This document shows positions 47,687 to 56,389 of a stretch of DNA of 64,000 nucleotides, one piece after another. Positions within the stretch are counted from its first letter, which is position 1; the number at the start of each line of letters is the position of its first letter. The position numbers and the translations under genes were made by a program. The DNA is taken from contig JAEYOK010000025.1 of assembly GCA_023411795.1 (NCBI GenBank), forward strand, positions 8,252 to 72,251. Direction: 5' to 3'. A model generated the notes under the pieces. It saw only the letters and a program-made list of their open reading frames with translations, was not told the origin of the DNA and ran no database searches. The stretch comes from Bacillota bacterium (GTDB lineage: Bacteria > Bacillota > Clostridia > DSM-8532).

Positions 47687-48110
47687 AGGATTTGCGCCAC
47701 GCAAAATCCGAGGTATCCGTTAATGAGCGAGATAAAACAGATGTACTTAAACGCTTATTACGGAAATAACAAAGTGGTATAAAGGATTTGCGCCACGCAA
47801 AATCCGAGGTATCCGTTAATGAGAGAGATAAAACAGATGTACTTAAATGCTTATTACGGCAATAACAAAGTGGTATAAAGGATTTGCGCCACGCAAAATC
47901 CGAGATATCCGTTAATGAGCGAGATAAAACAGATGTACTTAAACGCTTATTACGGAAATAACAAAGTGGTATAAAGGATTTGCGCCACGCAAAATCCGAG
48001 GTATCCGTTAATGAGCGAGATAAAACAGATGTACTTAAACCTATCCTTTAATGAGCGAAATTAAGCAAATGTATTTGAATGCTTATTATGCAACAACTGA
48101 GAAGGTCTAA
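47608..48110 (+). repeat. Tandem 96-bp array of the adhE 3' end
   Basis: Units start at 47608 (inside adhE), 47704, 47800, 47896 and 47992 (truncated at about 48041), all exactly 96 bp apart. Each encodes NPRYPLM-(R/S)-E-(M/I)-KQMYLNAYYGNNKVV-stop followed by RICATQ in the same frame. Unit types alternate: GAGAGA/GGCAAT (A) in units 1 and 3 and GAGCGA/GGAAAT (B) in units 2 and 4, so the array grew by doubling a 192-bp dimer. A sixth, diverged tail (48042-48110), shifted in frame, ends YYATTEKV-stop and may be the original adhE end or that of a lost neighbour. Nothing else was seen in 47687-48182. Confidence 0.9.
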
Positions 48111-48182
48111 AATTTTTATCAGAAGAACTCTGTTACGGTGAGCCCATGGGAGGCAACAATCCAATGAAAGAGAGGATTAATT

Positions 48183-48932
48183 ATGAAGTATGATAAAATA
48201 ATCGCTGTTAGAACAGATAAGACCATTTATCGGGATGGGGATAGAGTAATCAAGGTTTTTGATGCCGGATACTCCAAAGCGAATATTCTAAATGAGGCTT
48301 TGAACCATGCGAGGGTTGAGGAAACAGGGCTTAATGTTCCAAAACTTCTTAATGTTGGAATGGTAGAGGATAAATGGGCGATTGTAACCCAGTTTATCGA
48401 GGGTAAAACTCTTTCCCAGTTGATGGAGGAGAATCATGACAAGTATGATGAGTATTTGGAGCTGTTTGTAGATTTGCAGATGAGCGTTCACTCGCAAAAA
48501 GCACCTCTTTTAAACAAGCTGAAGGATAAGATGCACAGAAAAATCTCGGAAACCAAATTAGATGCTACTACACGCTATGAATTGCATACTCGTCTGGAGG
48601 CTATGCCAAACCATAATAAAGTATGTCATGGAGATTTTAACCCTACAAATATCATAATTACAGATGAAGGAGTACCATATATTCTGGACTGGTCCCATGC
48701 AACCCAGGGTAACGCCAGTGCAGATGTTGCCAGGACCTACCTCCTGTTTTGTTTAGCCGGGGATACGGTGAATGCTGATGAATACCTTAATTTATTCTGT
48801 AAAAAGAGTGATACGGCAAAGCAGTATGTGCAAAAATGGCTGCCCATAGTTGCTGCATCCCAATCGGTTAAAGGAAAACCCGAAGAAAGAGAATTTTTGC
48901 TTCGCTGGGCTGATGTCGTAGAGTACGAGTAA
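48183..48932 (+). CDS. Aminoglycoside-phosphotransferase-fold small-molecule kinase
   Basis: 249 residues of the APH/choline-kinase fold: catalytic loop HGDFNPTN with Asp151 and Asn156, metal Asp169 in LDWSHA, and an N-terminal lobe with KVFD and FIEGKTL. Members phosphorylate aminoglycosides, choline, homoserine, fructosamines and other alcohols or amines; the substrate cannot be read from sequence. Length is short for a resistance APH. ATG with GAGAGGA upstream. Lone gene, convergent with a GNAT gene. Confidence 0.82.
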   Translation: MKYDKIIAVRTDKTIYRDGDRVIKVFDAGYSKANILNEALNHARVEETGLNVPKLLNVGMVEDKWAIVTQFIEGKTLSQLMEENHDKYDEYLELFVDLQMSVHSQKAPLLNKLKDKMHRKISETKLDATTRYELHTRLEAMPNHNKVCHGDFNPTNIIITDEGVPYILDWSHATQGNASADVARTYLLFCLAGDTVNADEYLNLFCKKSDTAKQYVQKWLPIVAASQSVKGKPEEREFLLRWADVVEYE

Positions 48933-48951
48933 AAAAAAGGGAGTGTACCAT

Positions 48952-49689
48952 TCATACCTTTACACCAAACCAGTCACACTTGTCGGCTTTGACAAAACCA
49001 CATTTTCTTGCAAGACCGGGAGATTGAGTATTGCTCTCCAGAATCTGAAGAAATGGTATATGACCGGCCTCAATGATCTTGCCGGCAAGATCTATCGTTA
49101 CGTCAACTGCGAAACCCCGATTACGATATTCTTCCCTCGTGTACATGATTCCCATGGAATTATCTTCGTGGGTTAAAACCCAGGACGCTAATTCCCCATC
49201 AACATATATAGCCGAAGAGAAGCGAGATGCTATATCTTTTCTGATATTCTCAATACTCGTCTCGCTTCTGAAGGCGTAAAACTCATTGACAATTTCCGCG
49301 TCTTCCGGTCGTATAGCTTGAGTTATGTTCTTTTTGAGATCAGGTTTAAACCTCTCAACAGGGAGATAATAGATATCGCAAGGATTACGCCACACTTCTT
49401 CAAATCTTTTTAATATCTTTTCTGTAATAGGCCTGTGGAGTCCTGAAAAACCTATGTGTTCTTCATTTTGGGATATCCGGCTTAAGAAGTGATCCAGAAC
49501 ATCATCATGTTCAGTATAAAGAGAATAAAAAAAGTCGTTACTTACAAGGACCCCTCTTATACTCTCCTCGTTATCAACATAGATTTCGGCGTCAGGATTA
49601 TTATGGATAATCCCTTTAATGTTGAGATTTACTATTTCGTTACTATTTAAAAAATCAGTAATCTTCTTATTGAGTGAAGTCCTAATCAT
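48952..49689 (-). CDS. GNAT-family N-acetyltransferase
   Basis: 245 residues. The N-terminal half is a family-specific domain. The C-terminal ~110 residues form the GNAT fold, with SSAIYVDGELASWVLTH, the acetyl-CoA loop TREEYRNRGFAVDVTIDLA (a variant of R-x-x-G-x-G/A) and NTQSPGLARKCGF, the usual end motif. Substrate unknown. Its start overlaps the stop of the MATE gene by 4 bp (ATGA), so both are translated from one mRNA. Confidence 0.83.
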   Translation of the reverse strand: MIRTSLNKKITDFLNSNEIVNLNIKGIIHNNPDAEIYVDNEESIRGVLVSNDFFYSLYTEHDDVLDHFLSRISQNEEHIGFSGLHRPITEKILKRFEEVWRNPCDIYYLPVERFKPDLKKNITQAIRPEDAEIVNEFYAFRSETSIENIRKDIASRFSSAIYVDGELASWVLTHEDNSMGIMYTREEYRNRGFAVDVTIDLAGKIIEAGHIPFLQILESNTQSPGLARKCGFVKADKCDWFGVKV

Positions 49690-51026
49690 ATAATTTTATC
49701 CTTCCATTTACCTTGTTTAAAGAAGTAATAGATTATAGCAGCCTCTATCAACACTGATAAAGCAATAGCAACCCAAGCTCCCGTCACTCCGATATTTATT
49801 ACATTTGACAGGAAATAAGCTATAGGCAGCTTTAATGCAACATTTGCAATCATTGAAGAGAGCATGAGAGGGAATGTATCTCCGGCCCCCTGGAGAACCC
49901 CTCCGTATACGTTGGAATAAGGGGCAAACATAATACCTAAATATACAATCCTAAGATACTTAACACCGTGTGATACTACAAGAGGATCATCAATAAAAAA
50001 TGACATCAGTATATGTGGAAATAGAATATAAGGAACCAAACAAACAATAACATTTATCCATGCAACCTTCATCCCGTGTTTGATCAGGCGGTAGCAAGCA
50101 TCGATATCCTTTTTCCCAAGATTTTGGCCTACTAAAATCGCAATACCGGTTGACAGCCCGGAAAGCACTATAAATGTATAGTTGAAAAGCTGACCGCCAA
50201 TTCCGAAGCCGGCGGCACCTTCACGCCCTCCTAAAGAATAGACAAGACTGTACATTAAAGTTCCTGTCAAAGGTCGGGCAACATTCTGGATACAAGCCCA
50301 GCCACCTATTCGCAGAATCCGGAGGCTGTCTTTCAACTTCAGCTTAAGGCTTTGACAAAATATTTTATAATCATTATTATAAAAGTTCTTAACCAAAAGA
50401 ATATTGATTACCACCGTAGAGAAAAGCATCGAAACCACTGTGGCCAACGCAGCTCCGGTAATGCCCATGTTAAAGAATTCGATAAGAACATAGTCCCCTA
50501 TTCCGTTGATAAGATTGGAAATAGCGAATATGTATAATGGGGTTTTTGTATCTCCATTGGCCTGAAACACAGTTCTTAGTGCAGAATTCATAAATACAAG
50601 GATGGTGCCGGGAAACATTACTGTAAGGTATTCGGTTGCATAATTTAAAACAGCCGGTTCAGGATTGAAAAACAGAACTATCATTTCTTCCCGAAGAACG
50701 AAGCAAGCCAGGCTTATAAAGCCGCCGATAATAACAGACAATGAGAGAGATTGACCGCCTATAACCCTTACTTGTTCCGTATTCCCTTCTCCTTTGCTTC
50801 TTGCGATAAGGGCTATTGTTCCTGCCGAGACCAATGTAGAAAAGACAAATATGACATTAACAATAGAATTGGCTAATGAAGCTGCTGCAGCCTGGTCGGT
50901 TCCAAGGTCTGAAATAAAGTAAACATCCACTGTGCTGAGGATGCTTTGAAATACCATTCCCAGCATGACAGGCCAGGATAGCTTAAAAATTAGTGATATG
51001 TCGCTCTGCTTTTGTATTGAATTCAT
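49686..51026 (-). CDS. MATE-family efflux transporter
   Basis: 446 residues with 12 predicted membrane helices in two homologous halves, and typical MATE segments (SWPVMLGMVFQSILSTVDVY at the N-terminus, GGEGAAGFGIGGQLFN-like second-half motif, VYGGVLQGAGDTFPLM). Exports cationic or other organic compounds using Na+ or H+; the substrate is unknown. Transcribed with the GNAT gene. No control element was seen in the 170 bp between it and the riboswitch. Confidence 0.93.
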   Translation of the reverse strand: MNSIQKQSDISLIFKLSWPVMLGMVFQSILSTVDVYFISDLGTDQAAAASLANSIVNVIFVFSTLVSAGTIALIARSKGEGNTEQVRVIGGQSLSLSVIIGGFISLACFVLREEMIVLFFNPEPAVLNYATEYLTVMFPGTILVFMNSALRTVFQANGDTKTPLYIFAISNLINGIGDYVLIEFFNMGITGAALATVVSMLFSTVVINILLVKNFYNNDYKIFCQSLKLKLKDSLRILRIGGWACIQNVARPLTGTLMYSLVYSLGGREGAAGFGIGGQLFNYTFIVLSGLSTGIAILVGQNLGKKDIDACYRLIKHGMKVAWINVIVCLVPYILFPHILMSFFIDDPLVVSHGVKYLRIVYLGIMFAPYSNVYGGVLQGAGDTFPLMLSSMIANVALKLPIAYFLSNVINIGVTGAWVAIALSVLIEAAIIYYFFKQGKWKDKII

Positions 51027-51194
51027 GAAACCCTCTTAAAATCATTAGTTTTGATATAAAAGGATTCTAACATAATTATTTGCTGTACTCAACGAAATCT
51101 ATATATTGTATATAATAATTAAGTTGCCTATTGCTCTATGAACTCTTGCATAATTGCAGTTATATTTATATAATTAATTCACAATCAAATAGTG

Positions 51195-51345
51195 CATGAC
51201 GGTGCATGAAAATGCATAATAGGGAACCGGGTGAGAACCCCGGACTGTCCCAGCAACCGTGAAGCTGACGAAAGGGCGTATACCACTGCGATTTTAGCGG
51301 GAAGGTGCCACAGAGGATGAAGCAAAGCCGGTAGACCTGCCGTTA
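51195..51345 (+). ncRNA. Cobalamin (B12) riboswitch
   Basis: Contains the conserved landmarks of the cobalamin class in order: AGGGAACCGGGTGAGAACCC near 51221, the GGACTGTCCCAGCAACCGTG core near 51242, GCCAC near 51307, and the B12 box AGCCGGTAGACCTGCC at 51326-51341. It lies on the strand of btuFCD, followed by an intrinsic terminator, so B12 binding should favour premature termination. Confidence 0.95.
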
Positions 51346-51403
51346 TGATATGTTTCTTCTGGGGTTTAAGAGTTTACTATGGAGTTATTTGCCATGTTAT
51401 ACT

Positions 51404-51432
51404 TACCCCGCTTTTTAAGGTGGGGTTTTTTG
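51404..51432 (+). terminator. Expression-platform terminator of the cobalamin riboswitch
   Basis: TACCCC (51404-51409) pairs with GGGGT (51422-51426) with an extended G-C loop closure, followed by six Ts. An upstream CTGGGGTTT near 51359 could pair with the ACCCC arm as the antiterminator. Confidence 0.8.
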
Positions 51433-51436
51433 TTTT

Positions 51437-51505
51437 TAAATATCCGTAGGATATTTTGCCAGAATAAGTTTGGCGGTAGCCTAACTCTTATTCTGTAGGG
51501 AGCAA
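51437..51505. repeat. Palindromic repeats between riboswitch and btuF
   Basis: AAATATCC-GTA-GGATATTT (from 51437) shares the ATATCC/GGATAT core of the array at 19.9 kb. It is followed by an imperfect hairpin, CAGAATAAG (51460) with CTTATTCTG (ending 51495), enclosed by TTTTGC and GCAAAA. It lies in the btuF leader and may affect its expression. Confidence 0.65.
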
Positions 51506-51551
51506 AACCTTTTTGATTGAATATTTATTTTATACAGAAGGAGCCTTTCAA

Positions 51552-52451
51552 ATGAAAAAGAAATTAATTATCCTCATTTCTATCTGCCTAATTGTTCTTA
51601 TGGCAGGCTGTTCACAGACAGAGTCACCTAAATCGTCCCTGGTTGTTATAGACAGCAGGGGTGTTGAAGTAACTTTTGATAAGATTCCGGAAAAGGTAGT
51701 GTCCCTGGTGCCCTCAGATACAGAGATACTGTATGCACTGAATGACGGAGATAAACTAATTGCGGTTAGTGAATATTGCAATTATCCTGATGACACAGCC
51801 AACAAAACAAAACTGCCCACAGGGGAGAAGCTTGATATTGAGAATCTGATTTCACTTAATGCTGATTTAGTGATTACAGGGTATATGTCGGCAATGGAGG
51901 ACCAGTTCAAGCAGCTTGAGGCTGCTGGAACAAAAGTATTCGTAACCGAAGCTAACAGCCTTTCCGAGACCTATGAGGTCATTGATATGATAGGTAAGGT
52001 GATGGGTAAGGAAAAGGAAGCTGCTACACTTGTCAAAAACATGAAGGATGGGTTTGAAGCTATAAGAAATGAAGTAAAAGGAAAGGCTTCCCCTACAATT
52101 TATGTTGAAGTTTCACCTTTGGAATGGGGCCTCTGGACATGTGGAAAGAATACTTTCATTCAAGAATTGATTGATATTGTAGGGGCTAAAAATATCTTTG
52201 ATGACGTAGAAGGATGGGCAGAAGTTTCTGAGGAACAGGTTATTTCAAGAAATCCCGACTTTATTATAACTACCGCAAGTCCATTAACAGGAATAAATGA
52301 TCCAATCGGAGAAATCTCATCAAGAGCTAATTGGAGCGGTATTAACGCGGTAAGAAACAGCAAAATTATGATGTTGAACTCAGATATGATAACCCGCCCC
52401 GGACCAAGACTTTTAGATGCAGCTAAGGAGCTTGTAAATATACTTTATTAG
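51552..52451 (+). CDS. btuF: Cobalamin/corrinoid ABC transporter, substrate-binding lipoprotein
   Basis: 299 residues. Lipoprotein signal (KKKLIILISICLIVLMAGC, lipobox LMAGC, Cys19) then the two-lobe, helix-backbone BtuF/FepB fold: RGVEVTFDKIPEKVVSLVPS, EILYALN and later NPDFIITTAS. Binds extracellular corrinoid. Start at ATG 51552 after AAGGAG; an upstream in-frame start at 51513 would lengthen the signal oddly and lacks a site. The cobalamin riboswitch upstream supports B12 over siderophores, which the same fold also binds. Confidence 0.9.
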   Translation: MKKKLIILISICLIVLMAGCSQTESPKSSLVVIDSRGVEVTFDKIPEKVVSLVPSDTEILYALNDGDKLIAVSEYCNYPDDTANKTKLPTGEKLDIENLISLNADLVITGYMSAMEDQFKQLEAAGTKVFVTEANSLSETYEVIDMIGKVMGKEKEAATLVKNMKDGFEAIRNEVKGKASPTIYVEVSPLEWGLWTCGKNTFIQELIDIVGAKNIFDDVEGWAEVSEEQVISRNPDFIITTASPLTGINDPIGEISSRANWSGINAVRNSKIMMLNSDMITRPGPRLLDAAKELVNILY

Positions 52452-52479
52452 GAATATACATGGAGGCTTAGAGACATAA

Positions 52480-53544
52480 ATGAAAGAATTAAAGACCATA
52501 AAGAAAGGAATAAGGCATACTAAAACTTTTTTACTGACAGCTATTTCAGTTCTGTTATTCTTTGTGGTCTTTTTGTTATCCATATTGGTGGGAAGCGTGG
52601 ACTTTTCTTTCTCAGAAACAGTCAGAATCATATTCAATAGCCTGTTTGGTGTTGGTGATGTAACAAGTATTCCTGAAAGTGTAATTACTATAATACTCAA
52701 TGTGAGGCTCCCCAGGGTTATATTAGCAGCACTGGTAGGCGCAGCACTTTCTTTGGCGGGGGCTGCCATGCAGGGGCTTCTTAAAAACCCACTGGCCGAC
52801 GGCTCAACTCTAGGCATTACATCAGGAGGAGCTTTGGGAGCGGTTTTATCAATAGTATTAGGAATAAATATTCCATTCTTTCCTCAAGCGGGTTTGGCTA
52901 TAATGAGCATCATATCATCTTTCCTGTCTCTATTGTTCATTTTGACTCTTACATATAAGATAGACTATAACCTTTCAAATCAGACTATTATCCTGACGGG
53001 TGTTATTTTTTCAATGTTGACCGGAAGTATAACCAGCTTGTTGGTGGCTTTATCAGGTAACAACCTGAGGCAGGTGGTATTTTGGTCAATGGGCTCTTTA
53101 TCGGGAAAGGGTTGGTCCCACGTATCCCTTATGCTACCGTTTTTTATTATAGGAGCTATTCCGTTACTTTCATTATGCAGGGAACTAAACGCCTTCTCTC
53201 TGGGTGAAGAACAGGCAGGGTTTATCGGAGTAAGTACAAGGAAGGTTAAATTTCTGATTTTAGTCCTGGTTTCAGTTTTAGTGGGCATATCTGTGGCAGT
53301 TGGCGGTACAATCGGGTTTGTAGGGCTTGTTATTCCTCATATGACAAGGTTTATTACCGGTCCTGACCATAGAAGATCGTTGCCGTTTTCGGCTCTTTTT
53401 GGGGCAAGCTTTTTAATGTTAACCGATCTTTTGTCCAGAACAGTATTGAGCCCTGCTGAGATTCCAATAGGCGTTGTTACATCCTTGGTTGGAGGAATAT
53501 TATTCATATACATCTTTTACTCAGGAACGAAGACGAGGAGATAG
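52480..53544 (+). CDS. btuC: Cobalamin ABC transporter permease (FecCD family)
   Basis: 354 residues with about ten membrane helices and the family motifs NVRLPRVILAALVGAALSLAG, NPLADGSTLGITSGGALGA and the GTIGFVGLVIPHMTRFI segment that contacts the ATPase. Forms the inner-membrane channel of the importer. 28 bp after btuF; ribosome-binding site GGAGG upstream. Same riboswitch-controlled operon. Confidence 0.93.
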   Translation: MKELKTIKKGIRHTKTFLLTAISVLLFFVVFLLSILVGSVDFSFSETVRIIFNSLFGVGDVTSIPESVITIILNVRLPRVILAALVGAALSLAGAAMQGLLKNPLADGSTLGITSGGALGAVLSIVLGINIPFFPQAGLAIMSIISSFLSLLFILTLTYKIDYNLSNQTIILTGVIFSMLTGSITSLLVALSGNNLRQVVFWSMGSLSGKGWSHVSLMLPFFIIGAIPLLSLCRELNAFSLGEEQAGFIGVSTRKVKFLILVLVSVLVGISVAVGGTIGFVGLVIPHMTRFITGPDHRRSLPFSALFGASFLMLTDLLSRTVLSPAEIPIGVVTSLVGGILFIYIFYSGTKTRR

Positions 53545-53548
53545 TAAA

Positions 53549-54307
53549 TTGTTGTTGGAGATTAAAGGGATATCAGTTAAAATAGAGGATAGACAAATTG
53601 TGGACAATGTTTCCTTTGAAGTAAAGGAACATGATATTTTTATGGTCATGGGCCCCAACGGAGCGGGTAAAACCACCCTCTTCAAAGCAATAATGGGTGT
53701 TATGCCCCATGGGGGAAAGGTTTTATTGGATGGTATTGATATTGAAACCTTTAAGGCCAAGGAATTAGCAAAAAAAATCGGAGTACTTACACAAAAACAT
53801 CAGCTTCAGTTTGCCCATACGGTTTATGATGTGGTCAGCCTGGGAAGATACTCTTATCAAAGTGGTATATTCAGCAAGCTTACCGAAGAAGATAAAGACA
53901 AAATAGAAGAGGCCCTTAATCTTACGGGAATAGAAGGCATCAGGGATCAGTCTGTTCTTACTCTTTCGGGGGGCGAGCTTCAAAGGGCCTTTTTAGCACA
54001 GCTTTTCGCTCAGGACCCTCAAATACTTATTTTGGACGAACCTGCCAGTCATTTGGATTTGCAATATCAGATCGCTGTTTTTGACTTGCTGGTCAAATGG
54101 GTACGGGAGAAAAACAGGACTGTGATTGCTTCGGTTCACGATTTGAACACTGTTTATTCATATGGAACGAGAGCTCTTTTAATGAATCAGGGAAGAGTTC
54201 ATGTCCAAGGACCGGTGGATCAGGTTTTAGAGAGGGAGAACTTAAAATCTGTCTATAATGTGGATGTGGCAGAATGGATGAAGAGTCTCCTCAAGCATTG
54301 GAAGTAA
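53549..54307 (+). CDS. btuD: Cobalamin ABC transporter ATPase
   Basis: 252 residues: Walker A GPNGAGKTT, Q-loop in LTQKHQLQF, signature LSGGELQRAFLAQ, Walker B ILILDEPASHLD and the switch His in SVHDLNT. Powers the importer. I choose the TTG at 53549, eight bases after GAGGAG; the frame is open 75 bases upstream, within btuC, without a site. Two more TTG codons follow directly, so the exact first residue is uncertain. Last gene of btuFCD. Confidence 0.92.
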   Translation: MLLEIKGISVKIEDRQIVDNVSFEVKEHDIFMVMGPNGAGKTTLFKAIMGVMPHGGKVLLDGIDIETFKAKELAKKIGVLTQKHQLQFAHTVYDVVSLGRYSYQSGIFSKLTEEDKDKIEEALNLTGIEGIRDQSVLTLSGGELQRAFLAQLFAQDPQILILDEPASHLDLQYQIAVFDLLVKWVREKNRTVIASVHDLNTVYSYGTRALLMNQGRVHVQGPVDQVLERENLKSVYNVDVAEWMKSLLKHWK

Positions 54308-54350
54308 GGCTAAAAGAGATTAAGTAATTATTGAGGGAGGTGACGTGTCC

Positions 54351-54404
54351 ATGCCATTTATTCCATTGCGGCATGTACTAAATTTGGGGCATGGACTGAT
54401 ATAA
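54351..54404 (+). CDS. 17-residue leader peptide coupled to methyltransferase
   Basis: ATG at 54351 with a strong site (GGGAGGTGA at 54334-54342) opens MPFIPLRHVLNLGHGLI and stops at TAA 54402-54404, whose last base is the first base of the methyltransferase ATG (TAATG). The methyltransferase has no good site of its own, so translation of this peptide probably feeds it. A 9-bp inverted repeat (GTCCATGCC at 54347-54355 with 54388-54396) includes the peptide's own start codon. Not conserved to my knowledge. Confidence 0.55.
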   Translation: MPFIPLRHVLNLGHGLI

Positions 54405-55003
54405 TGGAGCATTATTATACTGAAAAACCTCAATCGGATATTAAAGAGAATAGTTTCAGCTATGAAATAAAAGGTATCAAGCTTGACTTTGTTTCTGTGA
54501 GCGGTGTTTTTGCGTTCAGTGACAAGGTTGATAAAGCTTCCCAACTTCTTATTGAGAACTATCGGCCTTCCGGAGCAAGTAATTTTGTGTTGGATGTAGG
54601 CTGTGGTATTGGGCCCATTTCACTGTATATAAAACATCGATATCCACATCTTCAGGTAACCGGAGTGGATATTAATGAGAGAGCAGTTGAATATACGAGT
54701 ATAAATGCTAATAAGAACAATCTTGATATAGAGGTTATAAAAAGCGATCTTTATGCTGGGCTTGAGGGAAGGTTTTTTGGGGATATTGTCTCCAATCCGC
54801 CCATAGCGGCAGGTAAAGCTCTTAATACAAGATTAATCACTCAGGCCTTCGAACATCTGCAAAAAAATGGTGCCCTTTGGCTTGTGGCTTTCCATAATAA
54901 AGGCGGCGAGACACTAAAGAAGATTATGAATGAGGTGTTTGGCAACGTAGAGGACATAGAAAAGAGCGGGGGTATTCGTGTGTATCGATCAGTAAAGATA
55001 TAA
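54404..55003 (+). CDS. Class I SAM methyltransferase, RsmC-like small-domain type
   Basis: 199 residues: SAM motif I LDVGCGIGPISLYI near 64, acidic motif II VTGVDINERAVEY, and the catalytic VSNPPI motif (an NPPY/F variant) near 128, as in the MTS domain of RsmC/RlmG-type rRNA guanine-N2 methyltransferases. The exact target is not readable. It starts at the ATG overlapping the stop of a 17-codon upstream frame. Single gene after btuD, with about 40 bp to the leader frame. Confidence 0.85.
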   Translation: MEHYYTEKPQSDIKENSFSYEIKGIKLDFVSVSGVFAFSDKVDKASQLLIENYRPSGASNFVLDVGCGIGPISLYIKHRYPHLQVTGVDINERAVEYTSINANKNNLDIEVIKSDLYAGLEGRFFGDIVSNPPIAAGKALNTRLITQAFEHLQKNGALWLVAFHNKGGETLKKIMNEVFGNVEDIEKSGGIRVYRSVKI

Positions 55004-55129
55004 AGCTATCGGATTCTCCAGTTTATCTTGATTTTAATCAAATAATTGTATAATATTATCTTGCACAATTCTATCTACACCTACTGGCTTATGACATAGA
55101 GACCAATACATAGCTGAGGTAGGTTTTCG

Positions 55130-56344
55130 ATGAACGAAGTATCCAAACAAATAACTAAATTTGAATCTAATTTTCTGGGAGGATTTGACGCTAAATTGGA
55201 TGGAGTGCCTCTATTTAAACGTGCTGAGCGCTCCAAACAGGTAATCAATCTATTGGCGTATCTTCTTATACATCGTTTTGAAATTGTTTCTCAGGAGAGG
55301 CTTATAGAATCATTATGGCCGGATGAAAAAAGTGATGACCCGGCCAACGCCTTAAAAAACTTAGTCTATCGTTTAAGAAGAGTACTTTCTAACCATGAAA
55401 ACATAGACGGTAATAATTGTATAGTAATCAAGAATGGTACCTATGCTTGGAATACTGAGATACCCTGCGCTTTAGATACCGAAGAAATGGAGAACTGGTG
55501 GAAAAAAGCATGCTTAGAAAGTTTGCCTGCCTGCACCAGAATCGAATACTATAAAAATGCTATTTCTCTTTACAAAGGGCGCTTTATGGCCGACTTGGTC
55601 TTTGATGGTTGGGTCGCGCCTATGTCATCTTACTATCAATCACTTTTTATGAATTGTGTTCGTGATGCTGTAATTCTTATGGAAAAAGAAAAAAGATTCG
55701 AAGAGATGAGTGCTTTGTGTGAAATGGCTATTACTATTGAACCATATGAAGAAATACTTCACGAGAATTTGTTAAAATCACTTATTGGTCTGGATAAGAA
55801 AAACAAAGCTTTGGATCATTATAATGCGATATCGAAAAAGTTTTATAAGGAATTAGGTGTAAAGCTTTGTGATTCAATAAGGTGTCTTCATAAAGAATTG
55901 ATAAAAGACCTAAAAAGTGTGGAAACTGATATTACAACAATAAAGGGAGAAATGAACGACCCTGACTCAGAAGCTGAAAAGGGAGCATTTCTATGTGATT
56001 TTGAGATTTTTAAACATTTTTATAGGCTTGAATTAAGATCTGCCGAAAGAGCCGGGCAATCAGTATTTCTCTGTCTGTTTACCATGAGCAGTACAAAAGA
56101 GACCACAGGAATTGGTGCAATGATGAATGCCATGGAAAAACTCCAGGATGTTATTATATGTAGCTTAAGAAGAGGTGATGTGGTCGCACGGTTTAGTCCA
56201 CTGCAGTTTATACTTATGCTTCCGACCTCATACGAGAACGGTGAGAAGATTATTGAGAGAATTATAATGCGCTTTAATAAAGAGTATAAAAATCCGTTAA
56301 TAAAACTTGATGCTAATTTGGAACCAATAGTTTCAATGATGTGA
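55130..56344 (+). CDS. SARP-like regulator: winged helix, BTAD and degenerate GGDEF-like domain
   Basis: 404 residues. N-terminal OmpR-type winged helix (about 12-100; QVINLLAYLLIHRFEIVSQE, NALKNLVYRLRRVL) and a bacterial transcriptional activation domain of TPR-like helices (about 105-255). The C-terminal ~120 residues resemble a GGDEF domain: LRRGDVVARFSPLQFILMLP sits where R-x-GGDEF-x-x-x-LP is expected, so the active-site GGDEF is replaced by SPLQF and no cyclase activity is likely. May sense a nucleotide or partner protein. ATG 55130 after GAGGTAGG. The target could be the small gene and wall protein downstream. Confidence 0.82.
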   Translation: MNEVSKQITKFESNFLGGFDAKLDGVPLFKRAERSKQVINLLAYLLIHRFEIVSQERLIESLWPDEKSDDPANALKNLVYRLRRVLSNHENIDGNNCIVIKNGTYAWNTEIPCALDTEEMENWWKKACLESLPACTRIEYYKNAISLYKGRFMADLVFDGWVAPMSSYYQSLFMNCVRDAVILMEKEKRFEEMSALCEMAITIEPYEEILHENLLKSLIGLDKKNKALDHYNAISKKFYKELGVKLCDSIRCLHKELIKDLKSVETDITTIKGEMNDPDSEAEKGAFLCDFEIFKHFYRLELRSAERAGQSVFLCLFTMSSTKETTGIGAMMNAMEKLQDVIICSLRRGDVVARFSPLQFILMLPTSYENGEKIIERIIMRFNKEYKNPLIKLDANLEPIVSMM

Positions 56345-56389
56345 CTATATTGTGACCATTATTCGGTTATACTAGCTTAAGAAAGGTGC

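Noticed and set aside
47608..48110. Regular repeats considered as a CRISPR array
   Set aside because: The 96-bp units are contiguous, have no unique spacers and encode the adhE C-terminus.
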